Source: DATAGF01 sp963819845
GTDB taxonomy: Bacteria; Actinomycetota; Thermoleophilia; Miltoncostaeales; Miltoncostaeaceae
DNA: 64,000 nucleotides
NCBI GenBank assembly: GCA_963819845.1
Contig: CAWFXQ010000013.1
Span: forward strand, 1-64,000
Direction: 5' to 3'
In this document: piece by piece, positions 25,936 through 35,227 of the stretch
How the letters are laid out: each line of letters starts with the position of its first letter
Numbering within the stretch: position 1 is the first letter of the stretch
Notes under the pieces: generated by a model
The model's input: the letters and a program-made list of their open reading frames with translations, nothing else
Databases searched by the model: none
Told to the model about the DNA's origin: nothing
Translations under genes and position numbers: made by a program

Positions 25936-27114
25936 GTGTCGTCCCGGCCAGCGCTCAGCGGCAGCGACATCTACCTCACGGACGACCTCCTCGGCGACGA
26001 GGAGCGCGCGGTGCGCGACCGGGTGCGCCGGTTCAGCGACGAGGAGGTCCGCCCGGTCATCAACGGCTACTGGGAGCGGGCCGAGTTCCCCTTCGAGCTC
26101 GTCCCGAAGCTGGCTGAGCTCGGCGTCTGCGGGGGGACGATCCGGGGCCACGGGTGCCCGGGCCTCAGCCCCCTCGCGGCCGGGCTCGTGGCCATGGAGC
26201 TCGCCCGCGGCGACGGCAGCATCAGCACCTTCCACGGCGTCCACAGCGGGCTCGCGATGACGTCGATCGCCCTGCTCGGCTCGGAGGAGCAGAAGGACCG
26301 GTGGCTGCCCGCCATGGCCCGCCTGGACGCCGTGGGCGCCTTCGCCCTCACCGAGCCGGCGCACGGCTCCGACGCGGTCACCCTCGAGACGCGCGTGCGC
26401 CGGCTGGGCGACGGCTACGTGATCGACGGCGCCAAGCGCTGGATCGGCAACGCGACCTTCGCCGACCTGATGGTGGTGTGGGCCCGCGACGCGGCCGGCG
26501 ACGTCGGCGCCTACGTCGTCGAGAAGGGGACGCCTGGCGTCGAGGCGAGGTTGATCACGGGCAAGGTCGCGAAGCGCGCGTCCTGGCAGGCCGACCTGAC
26601 GCTGACCGACGTGCGCGTGCCGGCCGGCAACCGGCTGGAGCGCGCGGCGACCTTCGACGACGCCGCGCGGGTGCTGGCCGCGGCCCGGCCCGGCATCGCC
26701 TGGGGCGCCCTTGGCCACGCCGTGGCCGGCTACGAGGCGGCCGTGGCCTACGCGCTGGAGCGGGAGCAGTTCGGCGCGCCGATCGGCGCCTACCAGATCA
26801 CCCAGTACCGGCTGGCGAAGATGCTCGCGGACGTCACGGGCATGCGGCTCATCTGCATGCGGCTGGCCGAGCTCATGGACCGCGGCGAGCTGACGCCGGC
26901 GATGGCCAGCCTCGCCAAGATGCACAACGCGGCGCGGGCGCGCGCCGTCGTCGCCGAGGCCCGAGACCTGATGGGCGGCAACGGGCTGCTGCTCGAGTAC
27001 GACGTGGCCCGCCACCTCGGCGACGTCGAGGTGGCGGCCACGGTCGAGGGCACCGACGTCGTCCACGCCCTCATCGTGGGGCGCGAGATCACGGGGATGT
27101 CGGCCTTCAGCTGA
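25936..27114 (+). CDS. Acyl-CoA dehydrogenase, glutaryl-CoA dehydrogenase-like
   Basis: A 392-residue flavoprotein. FALTEPAHGSDAVTLETRV and YVIDGAKRWIGNATFADLMV are the FAD/substrate-binding motifs. YALEREQFGAPIGAYQITQY is the family helix. The catalytic Glu lies in VEGTDVVHALIVGREITG, closest to the Y-E-G-T-x-x-I-H-x-L-I-x-G-R pattern of glutaryl-CoA dehydrogenases. GTG start is 10 nt after birA; TAGGTC lies 6 nt before it, so it may have its own leaderless transcript or be read through from the biotin operon. Confidence 0.88.
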   Translation: MSSRPALSGSDIYLTDDLLGDEERAVRDRVRRFSDEEVRPVINGYWERAEFPFELVPKLAELGVCGGTIRGHGCPGLSPLAAGLVAMELARGDGSISTFHGVHSGLAMTSIALLGSEEQKDRWLPAMARLDAVGAFALTEPAHGSDAVTLETRVRRLGDGYVIDGAKRWIGNATFADLMVVWARDAAGDVGAYVVEKGTPGVEARLITGKVAKRASWQADLTLTDVRVPAGNRLERAATFDDAARVLAAARPGIAWGALGHAVAGYEAAVAYALEREQFGAPIGAYQITQYRLAKMLADVTGMRLICMRLAELMDRGELTPAMASLAKMHNAARARAVVAEARDLMGGNGLLLEYDVARHLGDVEVAATVEGTDVVHALIVGREITGMSAFS

Positions 27115-27171
27115 CGCGTGCGACCGTCCCACCCCACATCGCGCGGCCGGGTGAGCGTGGGAGCAGGGCCG

Positions 27172-27186
27172 TAGGCTGGCGCGGTG
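27172..27186 (+). promoter_or_regulatory. Leaderless promoter of the zinc dehydrogenase gene
   Basis: TAGGCT at 27172-27177, then 6 nt, then the GTG start at 27184. The 14 nt up to the start (TAGGCTGGCGCGGTG) are nearly identical to those before the APC gene at 14899. Confidence 0.55.
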
Positions 27187-28188
27187 CGCGCGGCCGTCTA
27201 CCACGGGCGGGGACGGATCACCCTGGAGGAGCGGCCGGACCCGGTCGCCGGGCCCGGGGAGCTGGTCGTGCGCGTGCGCGCGTGCGGCCTCTGCGGCAGC
27301 GACCTGATGGCCTGGTACCAGGACCCGCGCGCGCCGGTTGTCCTCGGCCATGAGCCGGCCGGGGAGGTCGTCGAGGCCGGTCCGGGCGCGCCGTTCGCGG
27401 CTGGCGAGCGCGTGTTCGTGCACCACCATGTGCCCTGCATGACCTGCGCCCTCTGCCGCGCCGGGCGCCACACGCTCTGCGAGACCTTCCGCGCGACGCG
27501 CATCGAGCCCGGCGGGCTGGCCGAGATGATCCGGGTGCCGGAGGCCAACGCGCGCGCCGACGTCCTCGCGCTGCCGCCGTCGGTGCCCGACTGGGCGGCG
27601 ACGCTGGTCGAGCCGCTGGCCTGCGTGGTCCGCGGCCAGCGCTGGGCCGGCGTCGGGCCGGGGTCGCGCGTCGCGGTGGTGGGCGCCGGGGCGATGGGCC
27701 TGCTCGAGATCAGCGCGGCCCTCGCGGCGGGCGCCGCGGCGGTCGTGGCGGTGGAGCCGCGCGCCGACCGGCGAGGTCCGGCCGAGGCCGCGGGCGCCGC
27801 CGCCCTCCCGGCGCCGGACCCGGACGCGCTGCGCGACGCGCTCGGCGACGCGCTCGCCGACCAGGTGTTCGTGTGTACGAGCGACCGCGAGGGAATCTCC
27901 TCCGCGCTGCACCTCGCGGAGCCGGGCGGCGTCGTCCAGCTCTTCGCGCCGACGCCGCCGGGCGAGCTCGTGGGGCTCGACCTGGGGTCGATCTTCTTCC
28001 GCGAGGTCACGATCCAGTCGACCTACTCGGCGGGGCCGTTCGACACGCGCGACGCCCTCGCCCTGCTGGTCTCGGGCGCGGTCGACGCCGACGCCGTCAT
28101 CTCCCACCGCCTGCCCCTGGAGGAGGTGGAGGAGGCCTTCCGACTGGCGCGCTCGGGCGAGGCGACCAAGGTGGTCGTGGAGCCGTAG
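27184..28188 (+). CDS. Zinc-dependent medium-chain alcohol/polyol dehydrogenase
   Basis: A 334-residue MDR enzyme. The catalytic zinc site is CGLCGSDLMAW and GHEPAGEVVEAG. The structural zinc cysteines are in CMTCALCRAGRHTLC. The dinucleotide fold is VAVVGAGAMGLLEISAALAA. The short GxGxxG region is followed by VEPRADRR, compatible with NAD(P). Substrate is not evident; sorbitol or threonine dehydrogenase-like annotations would fit equally well. Confidence 0.85.
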   Translation: MRAAVYHGRGRITLEERPDPVAGPGELVVRVRACGLCGSDLMAWYQDPRAPVVLGHEPAGEVVEAGPGAPFAAGERVFVHHHVPCMTCALCRAGRHTLCETFRATRIEPGGLAEMIRVPEANARADVLALPPSVPDWAATLVEPLACVVRGQRWAGVGPGSRVAVVGAGAMGLLEISAALAAGAAAVVAVEPRADRRGPAEAAGAAALPAPDPDALRDALGDALADQVFVCTSDREGISSALHLAEPGGVVQLFAPTPPGELVGLDLGSIFFREVTIQSTYSAGPFDTRDALALLVSGAVDADAVISHRLPLEEVEEAFRLARSGEATKVVVEP

Positions 28189-28197
28189 GCGGGTCCG

Positions 28198-28316
28198 GTG
28201 CTGGCGTCCGACGCCGAGCGCGACCAGGCCCTGGCGACCCTGCGCGACGCGTGCGCGTGCGCTCCTACTCGCTCCTGGGCGGGAGCACGGTCCGGCGGAG
28301 CACCTCGGGGTCGTCA
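28198..28316 (+). pseudogene. Collapsed DUF1707-type gene remnant
   Basis: GTG 28198 opens with LASDAERDQALATLRDAC, the conserved start of DUF1707 proteins. After that, one frame over, comes VRVRSYSLLGGSTVRR, the kind of segment seen near the C-terminus of DUF1707/LiaF-like proteins. The middle of the gene is missing. It is wedged between the dehydrogenase and the convergent thioesterase and cannot encode a working product. Confidence 0.5.
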
Positions 28317-28733
28317 GGCGCCGGGGGCCTTCTTGGCCACACCGGCGTCGAAGCGGGCGCGGTCGACGACGAAGCGCCGGTGCGTGCCCGAGCAGATGCG
28401 GTCGGCGCCGTCGTCGGCCTGTGCCGCGAAGGTGAGCAGGCGGCCGTCCACCTCCTCCAGGCGCACGCGCGCCGTCACCTCGAGGCCCGGCGGCGTGGCC
28501 GCGTCGTGGCTGAGGTCGACGTGGACGCCCAGCGACATCTCACCCTCGTCGAGGTGGGGGGCGATGGCGTCGATGCAGGCCCACTCGATCAGCCCCACCA
28601 TGAAGCCCGTGGCGAACACCTCAGGCATCGCGGCGAAGCCGGCCGACTCGGGGTAGAGGTGGGGGACGGTCTTGGCGACGGGCACGACGAAGCGGTGCTC
28701 GTGCTCCAGGCCCGGGGCCAGGCTCGCCCTCAC
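28314..28733 (-). CDS. Hotdog-fold thioesterase (FlK-like family)
   Basis: A 139-residue protein. LAPGLEHEHRFVVPVAKTVP and EVFATGFMVGLIEWACIDAI match the short thioesterases related to fluoroacetyl-CoA thioesterase, including a central Glu near the active site and GVHVDLSHDAATPPG with the family His. DGADRICSGTHRRFVVDRAR is the closing strand. The GTG start overlaps the cupin stop (GTGA). A likely role is acyl-CoA hydrolysis. Confidence 0.8.
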   Translation of the reverse strand: MRASLAPGLEHEHRFVVPVAKTVPHLYPESAGFAAMPEVFATGFMVGLIEWACIDAIAPHLDEGEMSLGVHVDLSHDAATPPGLEVTARVRLEEVDGRLLTFAAQADDGADRICSGTHRRFVVDRARFDAGVAKKAPGA

Positions 28734-29089
28734 GGCCGGCTCCGGCTGACGAGGGCCGTGCAGAGGAAGCCGAGCGGCTCGCCGCCCACCGCGGTCAGCC
28801 GGTGGGGCTCGCCCGAGGCGACGAAGACGGCGTCGCCGGGGCCGGCCTCGGCCACCTCCTCGCCGAGCAGCACCTCCGCGCGCCCGTGGAGGATCACGAT
28901 GGCGTGCTCGTGGGGGTGGCTCTCGAGCGCCGAGGCGCCGCCACCGGGGATGCGGAAGTAGCGCAGCTCGACGTCGCGGGCCCCCTCGGCGGCGCCGATG
29001 AGGGTGTGCCGCTCGGCGCCCGAGGCGTACCCCCGGGGGGTCACGCCCTCCCAGCTCCCCTCGCCCGTACGGCGCCTCACCAGGCCCAT
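28730..29089 (-). CDS. Cupin domain protein
   Basis: A 119-residue single cupin. ESHPHEHAIVILHGRAEVLL (first motif with three His and a Glu-like partner) and AGPGDAVFVASGEPHRLTAV (second motif) form a metal-binding jelly roll. Starting at ATG 29089 gives MGLVRRRTGEGSWEGV. It is upstream of and overlapping the thioesterase. No substrate can be assigned. Confidence 0.82.
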   Translation of the reverse strand: MGLVRRRTGEGSWEGVTPRGYASGAERHTLIGAAEGARDVELRYFRIPGGGASALESHPHEHAIVILHGRAEVLLGEEVAEAGPGDAVFVASGEPHRLTAVGGEPLGFLCTALVSRSRP

Positions 29090-29144
29090 GCAACGCACGT
29101 TACCGGCCTCCGGCCGGGGCGGTCGGCGGCCGCGGCGCACGCGC

Positions 29145-29150
29145 TATGCT
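29145..29150 (+). promoter_or_regulatory. -10 element for the tRNA-His/tRNA-Leu transcript
   Basis: TATGCT at 29145-29150, about 32 nt before tRNA-His, is followed by a GC-rich palindrome (GCGGGCCGCGGCCCGC region). No clear -35 is seen. Confidence 0.4.
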
Positions 29151-29181
29151 CCGCCGGGCGCGGGCCGCGGCCCGCGGACGT

Positions 29182-29255
29182 GGTGGGCGTAGCTCAGCTG
29201 GTAGAGCTCCTGGTTGTGGTCCAGGCGGTCGTGGGTTCGAGTCCCATCGCTCACC
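29182..29255 (+). tRNA. tRNA-His (GTG)
   Basis: Cloverleaf by eye: acceptor GTGGGCG (29183-29189) pairs with CGCTCAC (29248-29254), with an extra 5' G at 29182 facing C73, the hallmark of tRNA-His. The anticodon stem is CCTGG/CCAGG with loop TTGTGGT, anticodon GTG. The T-loop GGTTCGAGTCC is canonical. CCA is not encoded. Confidence 0.95.
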
Positions 29256-29274
29256 CCTCACGGCCGCATCTCGG

Positions 29275-29356
29275 GCGGGTGTGGCGGAACTGGCATACGC
29301 GCTAGGTTTAGGTCCTAGTGGGGCAACCCTTGGAGGTTCGAGTCCTCTCACCCGCA
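29275..29356 (+). tRNA. tRNA-Leu (TAG)
   Basis: Acceptor GCGGGTG (29275-29281) pairs with CACCCGC (29349-29355). The anticodon stem CTAGG/CCTAG encloses TTTAGGT, anticodon TAG. A long class II variable arm (TGGGGCAACCCTT) supports Leu. The T-loop is GGTTCGAGTCC. It lies 19 nt after tRNA-His and 6 nt before tig, so tig is co-transcribed or starts within this region. Confidence 0.95.
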
Positions 29357-29361
29357 TCACG

Positions 29362-30774
29362 ATGGCACTGACGACCGAGGTCACACCCCTCGAGGAGAAT
29401 CGCGTCCGTCTGGACGTGGCCGTCCCGGGGGACGAGGTCCGGCGCCAGATGGAGCGGGCCGTCCGTCAGCTCGGCCGCGAGGTGCGGGTCCCGGGCTTCC
29501 GGCCCGGCAAGGCTCCGGCCGAGGTCATCGTCCAGCGCGTCGGCCGGGAGGCCGTGGTGCAGGAGATGCTCAAGGCGGCGCTGGGGGGCTGGTACTCCGA
29601 GGCCGTCAGCGAGGCCGGCGTCGTGCCGATCGACGATCCCGAGCTCGACCTCGAGGACGTCCCCGACGACGGCGACCTGACCTTCCAGGCGACGGTCCAG
29701 GTGCGCCCCAAGGCGACCCTCGGCCGCTACACCGGGCTGGAGGTGGGCAAGGCCGAGCCGCAGGTGCCCGACGACGCGCTCGACCGGCAGCTCGAGGCCC
29801 TGCGCGACCGCGCCGCCCGCCTGGTGCCGGTGGAGCGGCCGGCGCGGACGGGCGACTTCGTCGTGATCGACTTCGACGGGGCCGTGGGCGGCCGGCCCAT
29901 GCGCAACACGAGCGCCCGCGACTACCTGGTCGAGCTGGGCGGCGGCCGCCTGGTGGGCGAGTTCGACGCGCGGCTGGCCGGCATGTCGGAGGGGGAGACC
30001 GTGGAGTTCCCGGTCACCTACGGCGACGGCGACGGGCGCGACGAGCTGCGGGGCCGGACGGTCAACTACACCGTCACGGTCAAGCAGGTGCAGGAGAAGG
30101 AGCTGCCCGCCCTCGACGACGACCTGGCCGTCGGCGTCAGCGAGTTCGACACGCTCGACGACCTGAGGGCCGACGTGCAGGGGCGCCTCGACGAGGCGGC
30201 CCAGGCCGAGGTCGACGAGCTCTTCCGGCGCATGGTGATCGACGCGGCCGTGGCCGAGGCGACGGTCAACGTCCCCGCCGTGATGGTCGACCGCCGCATC
30301 GGGACCATCCTGCAGCAGACGGCGTCCCAGCTCCCCGAGGGCGTGGCCTTCGAGCAGTACCTGGCCGCGACCGGCCGCACCCTCGAGCAGGTCGTCGAGG
30401 AGCTGCGCCCGGACGCCGAGACCGCGATCCGGCGCGAGCTGGTCGTCGAGGCCGTCGCCGACGCCGAGGGCATCGAGGTCTCCGACGAGGAGGTCGAGGC
30501 CCAGGTGCGCGAGGACGCCGAGGCCACGGGCCGCGCGCCCGACCGGCTGCTTCACGACCTGCAGCACCACGGCGGCTGGGAGGCCCTGCGCGAGGACCTG
30601 CGCCTGAAGAAGGCCGTGGAGGTGCTCACCTCCGGCGCCGTCGCGATCCCGATGGAGCAGGCCGAGGCGCGCGAGCGGCTGTGGACGCCGGACGAGGCCC
30701 GCAAGGAGCAGGGCGACGCGGCAGGGAAGCCGGCCGCCGCCGGGAAGCTCTGGACGCCCGGCGATCCCCGATGA
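29362..30774 (+). CDS. tig: Trigger factor
   Basis: A 470-residue ribosome-associated chaperone. The N domain has the signature VPGFRPGKAPAEVIVQR. The PPIase (FKBP-like) domain lies around residues 150-235 (TGDFVVIDFDGAVGGRPM, MSEGETVEFPVTYGDGDGR). The helical C domain follows. The tail carries two copies of an LWTP motif (RERLWTPDEARKEQ and KLWTPGDPR, the last residues). First gene of the tig-clpP-clpX block. No good ribosome site precedes ATG 29362. Confidence 0.95.
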   Translation: MALTTEVTPLEENRVRLDVAVPGDEVRRQMERAVRQLGREVRVPGFRPGKAPAEVIVQRVGREAVVQEMLKAALGGWYSEAVSEAGVVPIDDPELDLEDVPDDGDLTFQATVQVRPKATLGRYTGLEVGKAEPQVPDDALDRQLEALRDRAARLVPVERPARTGDFVVIDFDGAVGGRPMRNTSARDYLVELGGGRLVGEFDARLAGMSEGETVEFPVTYGDGDGRDELRGRTVNYTVTVKQVQEKELPALDDDLAVGVSEFDTLDDLRADVQGRLDEAAQAEVDELFRRMVIDAAVAEATVNVPAVMVDRRIGTILQQTASQLPEGVAFEQYLAATGRTLEQVVEELRPDAETAIRRELVVEAVADAEGIEVSDEEVEAQVREDAEATGRAPDRLLHDLQHHGGWEALREDLRLKKAVEVLTSGAVAIPMEQAEARERLWTPDEARKEQGDAAGKPAAAGKLWTPGDPR

Positions 30775-30799
30775 CCACGCGCGACGAGAGGACCGGCAG

Positions 30800-31384
30800 T
30801 TGAGCCCGTTGATCCCGATGGTGGTCGAGCAGACGTCGCGCGGCGAGCGCTCGTTCGACATCTACTCGCGCCTGCTCAACGAGCGCATCGTCTTCCTCGG
30901 CACGCCCGTGGACGACCAGATCGCCAACCTGGTCGTGGCCCAGCTGCTGCACCTCGAGAGCGAGGACCCCGACAAGGACATCTCGATCTACATCAACTCG
31001 CCCGGGGGCTCGGTCTACGCGGGCCTGGCGATCTACGACACGATGCAGTTCATCAAGCCGGACGTCGCGACCATCTGCGTCGGCGTGGCCATGAGCATGG
31101 GGGCGCTCCTCCTCGCCGGCGGCGCCCACGGCAAGCGCATGGCCCTGCCCAACGCCAAGATCCTGATCCACCAGGTCTCGAGCGGCTTCAGCGGCCAGGC
31201 GACCGACATCGAGATCCACGCGCGGGAGATCATCGACCTGCGCAAGCGCCTCGACCAGATCATCGCCAAGCACACCGAGCAGCCGCTCGAGAAGGTCGAG
31301 AAGGACACCGATCGCGACTTCTTCATGACCTCCGAGGAGGCGAAGGAGTACGGCATCGTCGACCGGGTGATCGAGAGCCACTAG
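30800..31384 (+). CDS. clpP: ATP-dependent Clp protease proteolytic subunit
   Basis: A 194-residue serine peptidase. IYINSPGGSVYAGLAIYDTM, the catalytic Ser in GVAMSMGALLLAGG, the His in LIHQVSSGFSGQATDIEI and the Asp in EKDTDRDFFM are all present. The likely start is TTG 30800 after GAGAGGA; ATG 30818 is an alternative that would lose six residues. It is followed directly by clpX. Confidence 0.95.
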   Translation: MSPLIPMVVEQTSRGERSFDIYSRLLNERIVFLGTPVDDQIANLVVAQLLHLESEDPDKDISIYINSPGGSVYAGLAIYDTMQFIKPDVATICVGVAMSMGALLLAGGAHGKRMALPNAKILIHQVSSGFSGQATDIEIHAREIIDLRKRLDQIIAKHTEQPLEKVEKDTDRDFFMTSEEAKEYGIVDRVIESH

Positions 31385-31409
31385 GCCGGGACCAGGGGGC
31401 GCTCCGCGG

Positions 31410-32682
31410 ATGGCCAAGACCCACGAGTCGAACGAGCAGCTCCTCTGCAGCTTCTGCGGCAAGTCGCAGCGGCAGGTCAAGAAGCTGATCGCCGGCCCCG
31501 GCGTCTACATCTGCGACGAGTGCATCGACCTCTGCAACGAGATCATCGACGAGGAGCTGACCGCCCCGGTCACCTTCGACCCCGACTCGCTGCCGCGGCC
31601 GCGCGAGATCTACGACGTGCTGAACGACTACGTGGTCGGGCCAGGAGGAGGCCAAGCGCACGCTGGCCGTGGCCGTCTACAACCACTACAAGCGCGTCAA
31701 CATGATGTCGGCGGGCGAGTCCGAGATCGAGCTCCAGAAGAGCAACATCCTGCTGCTCGGGCCCACGGGCTGCGGCAAGACGCTGCTGGCGCAGACGCTG
31801 GCGCGCATCCTCAACGTCCCCTTCGCCATCGCCGACGCCACGGCGCTCACCGAGGCGGGCTACGTCGGCGAGGACGTCGAGAACATCCTCCTCAAGCTGA
31901 TCCAGGCGGCCGACTTCGACGTCAAGAAGGCCGAGACCGGGATCATCTACATCGACGAGGTCGACAAGATCGCGCGCAAGGCCGACAACCCGTCGATCAC
32001 GCGCGACGTGTCGGGCGAGGGCGTGCAGCAGGCGCTGCTGAAGATCCTCGAGGGGACCGTGGCCTCGGTGCCGCCGCAGGGCGGGCGCAAGCATCCCCAC
32101 CAGGAGTTCCTCACCATCGACACGACGAACGTGCTGTTCATCTGCGGCGGCGCGTTCGCGAACCTCGAGAAGATCATCGAGCGGCGCATCGGCCACAAGG
32201 GCGTGGGCTTCGCGGCGGAGGTGCGCAGCCGCCACGACCACGACCCGCACGACGTCTTCAGCGAGGTGCTGCCCGAGGACCTCATGAACTACGGGCTCAT
32301 CCCCGAGTTCATCGGGCGGCTGCCGGTGATCTCGGCCGTGCACCAGCTCTCGCGCGACGACCTGGTGCAGATCCTGACCGAGCCCAAGAACGCGCTCGTG
32401 CGCCAGTACCGGCGCTTCTTCACCTTCGACGACGTCGACCTCGTGTTCGCCGACGACTCGCTCGGCGCGATCGCCGACCGGGCGCTGCAGCGCGAGACCG
32501 GCGCGCGCGGCCTGCGCTCCATCATGGAGGCGGCCCTGCTCGACGTGATGTTCGAGCTTCCCTCACGCGACGACGTGCTCAAGTGCGTGGTCACGCGCGA
32601 GACGATCGAGAAGTCGCTCCCGCCGACGCTGGTGACGGAGGCCCCGGGACGGGTCGCCGAGGCCGGCGGCGGCTCCGCGTAG
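31410..32682 (+). CDS. clpX: Clp protease ATP-binding subunit ClpX (one frameshift)
   Basis: The AAA+ unfoldase for ClpP. The N-terminal zinc domain is CSFCGKSQRQVKKLIAG with ICDECIDLCNEI. The ATPase has LLGPTGCGKTLLAQTLARIL, IIYIDEVDKIARKADN (Walker B), the GHKGVGF pore loop after RRI, and LIPEFIGRLPVISAV. A single extra C near 31641 breaks VVG-QEEAKR; without it the protein is about 424 residues and complete. ClpX is single-copy and generally needed, so this is most likely a sequence error. Confidence 0.93.
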
Positions 32683-32692
32683 CGCGGCGGCC

Positions 32693-35227
32693 GTGAGCAG
32701 CCCGCGCCGGGCGGATCGCTTCGATCCCGCGGCGGTCGAGCCGCGCTGGAGCGCCGCCTGGGACGAGGCGGGGGTCGGCCACGCCGACCCGGCCAGCGGC
32801 CGGCCGCCCTTCACCATCCCGATCCCGCCACCGAACGTCACGGGCGCCCTGCACATGGGGCACGCGCTCAACAACTCGATCCAGGACGTCCTCATCCGGG
32901 CCCGCCGCATGGCCGGCGACGAGACCCTCTGGATCTGCGGCACCGACCACGCCGGCATCGCCACCCAGGCGGTGGTGGAGAAGGCGCTCGCGGCCGAGGG
33001 CATCTCGCGCCAGGAGCTCGGCCGCGAGGAGTTCGTGCGCCGCGTCTGGGAGTGGAGGGAGCAGTACGGCGGCCGCATCATCGACCAGCTCAAGCGGCTG
33101 GGATGCACGCTCGACTACCGGCGCGAGCGCTTCACGATGGACGAGGGGTACGTCGAGGCTGTGCTCCACGTGTTCGTGGACCTCCACGAGAAGGGCTACA
33201 TCTACCGCGACCGCTACCTGGTCAACTGGGACCCGGGCCTGGGCTCGGCGATCTCGGACCTGGAGGTGGAGGACCGCGAGGTCACGGACACCCTGGTGAG
33301 CATCGCCTACCCCCTGGCCGACGGGTCGGGCGAGGTCGTCGTGGCCACGGTTCGCCCCGAGACGATGCTCGGCGACACCGCCGTGGCCGTGAACCCCGGC
33401 GACGACCGCATGCGCGCACCTCGTCGGCCGGACGGCGATCCTCCCGCTGGTCGGCCGCGAGATCCCGGTCATCGGCGACGAGCACGTCGACCCGGAGTTC
33501 GGCACCGGCGCGCTGAAGATCACGCCCGGCCCACGACCCCAACGACTTCGAGATCGCCCGCCGCCACGACCTGCCGGCCGTCGGCGTGATCGGCGAGGAC
33601 GGCCGCATGACGACGGACGCCGGGGAGCGGTACGCCGGGCTGACGCCGGCCGAGGCCGCCGCGCGGGTGATGGACGACCTGCGGGCGCAGGGGCTGATCC
33701 GGGGCGAGGAGCCCTACACGCACGTCGTGCCCTTCTCGCACCGGTCCGGCGCGCGGGTCGAGCCGCTGGTCTCGCTGCAGTGGTTCTGCGACATGACCCG
33801 GCTCGCCGCCCCGGCGATCGCGGCGGTCGAGGAGGGGCGGGTGCGCTTCACCCCGGCCAAGTGGGGCGACGTCTACCTGGCCTGGATGCGCGAGATCCGG
33901 CCCTGGTGCATCAGCCGCCAGCTCTGGTGGGGCCACCAGCTCCCGGTCTGGTACCGGGGCGACGCGACCCACGTCGGGCGCCAGGCGCCGGAGGGCGACG
34001 GCTGGGAGCGCGACCCCGACGTGCTCGACACCTGGTTCAGCTCCGCCCTCTGGCCCTTCGCCACCCTCGGGTGGCCCGAGCAGCACGCCCGAGCTCGAGC
34101 GCTTCTACCCGGCCCAGGTCCTGTCGACGGCGCGCGACATCATCTTCCTCTGGGTCGCCCGCATGGTGATGATGGGCTGCGAGTACATGGGAGAGGAGCC
34201 CTTCGCCGACGTCGCCATCCACTCGGTGGTGCAGGCGCCGGACGGGCGCCGCATGAGCAAGTCGCTCGGCACCGGCATCGACCCCATGGACGAGATCGAC
34301 CGAAACGGAGCCGACGCGCTGCGGTTCGGGCTGCTGATGATGTCGAGCACCCAGGACGTGCGCTTCAGCCAGGACCGCATCGACCAGGGGCGCCAGCTCG
34401 TGACCAAGCTCTGGAACGCGGTGCGGCTGGTGGTCGACCGCGGCGGACGGGCGGGCGCCGGGCCCGTCGAGCCCGCGACGCTGGCCGACCGCTGGATCGC
34501 CTCCCGCATCGCCACCGGCGTCGACCAGGCGGAGGGCCACCTCGCGCGCTTCGAGCTGTCGCAGCTGGCCGACCTGGTCTACCACCTGGTCTTCGACGAT
34601 TTCTGCGACTGGTACCTGGAGCTGCTGAAGGCGGGGCAGGCCACGCCGGAGATGGCCGGGGCGGCGCTGGAGCAGCTGCTGGCGCTCGCGCACCCGCTGA
34701 TGCCGTTCGTCACCGAGGAGGGCTGGTCGCGCCTGCCGGGCGCCGGCGGCCTGATGGCGCTCCACGCCCCCGCCGCGGCGCCCGGGCCGCGCGACGCGGC
34801 GGCCGAGGCCGAGATGGCGGAGGTCCAGGAGGTCGTGACGGCCCTGCGCGGCTTCCGCTCGCGCCGCGGCCTGCCTCCGCGGACCCCGCTCCGCGTCGAC
34901 CCGCCGCCGCACCGGGCCACCGCGGCCCTCGACGCGGTCGCGCCGGCGTCCGGGGACGACGAGCTCGTGCCGACGCTGCTGGCCGGCGGCCGGTCGGTCG
35001 CCGTGGCCGCGGCGCGCGAGGCCGTCGACCCCGAGGTCGAGCGGCGCCGGCTGGCCGAGGAGCTGGCGACGGCCGAGGGCGAGCTGGCCCGGGCCGAGGC
35101 CAAGCTGGCCAACCACGCCTTCGTCGACCGCGCCCCGGCCCACCTGGTGGACGCCGAGCGCGAGAAGGCCGCGCGCTACGGCGCCGAGCGGGAGGCGCTC
35201 GCGGCCCGCATCGCCGCGCTCGGGTGA
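32693..35227 (+). CDS. valS: Valyl-tRNA synthetase (three frameshifts)
   Basis: A class Ia synthetase of about 844 residues. The HIGH motif is in PNVTGALHMGHALNNSIQDV. The editing domain includes TVRPETMLGDTAVAVNPGDD and later TPAHDPNDFEIARRHDLP. The KMSKS motif is RMSKSLGTGIDPMD. A C-terminal coiled coil (ERRRLAEELATAEGELARAE) completes it. Extra bases near 33415, 33527 and 34090 each move the frame by +1; all conserved motifs remain. GTG start; the TGA overlaps the folC start. Confidence 0.93.

Noticed and set aside
24796..28107. A 1103-codon minus-strand open frame opposite bioD/birA/dehydrogenases
   Set aside because: Low-complexity His/Arg/Gly/Asp-rich translation typical of the antisense of high-GC genes; the plus strand holds five well-conserved genes. 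The same applies to the long minus frames at 14599-17067 and 16952-18988.
29146..29361. N-terminal extension of trigger factor through the tRNA genes
   Set aside because: The open frame runs through two well-formed tRNAs; the conserved protein begins at ATG 29362.
31600..31680. Programmed frameshift in clpX
   Set aside because: The site (extra C in GGGCCAGGAGG) has no slippery heptamer or stop-plus-pseudoknot, and the same kind of +1 break is found in many unrelated genes, so a sequence error explains it better.
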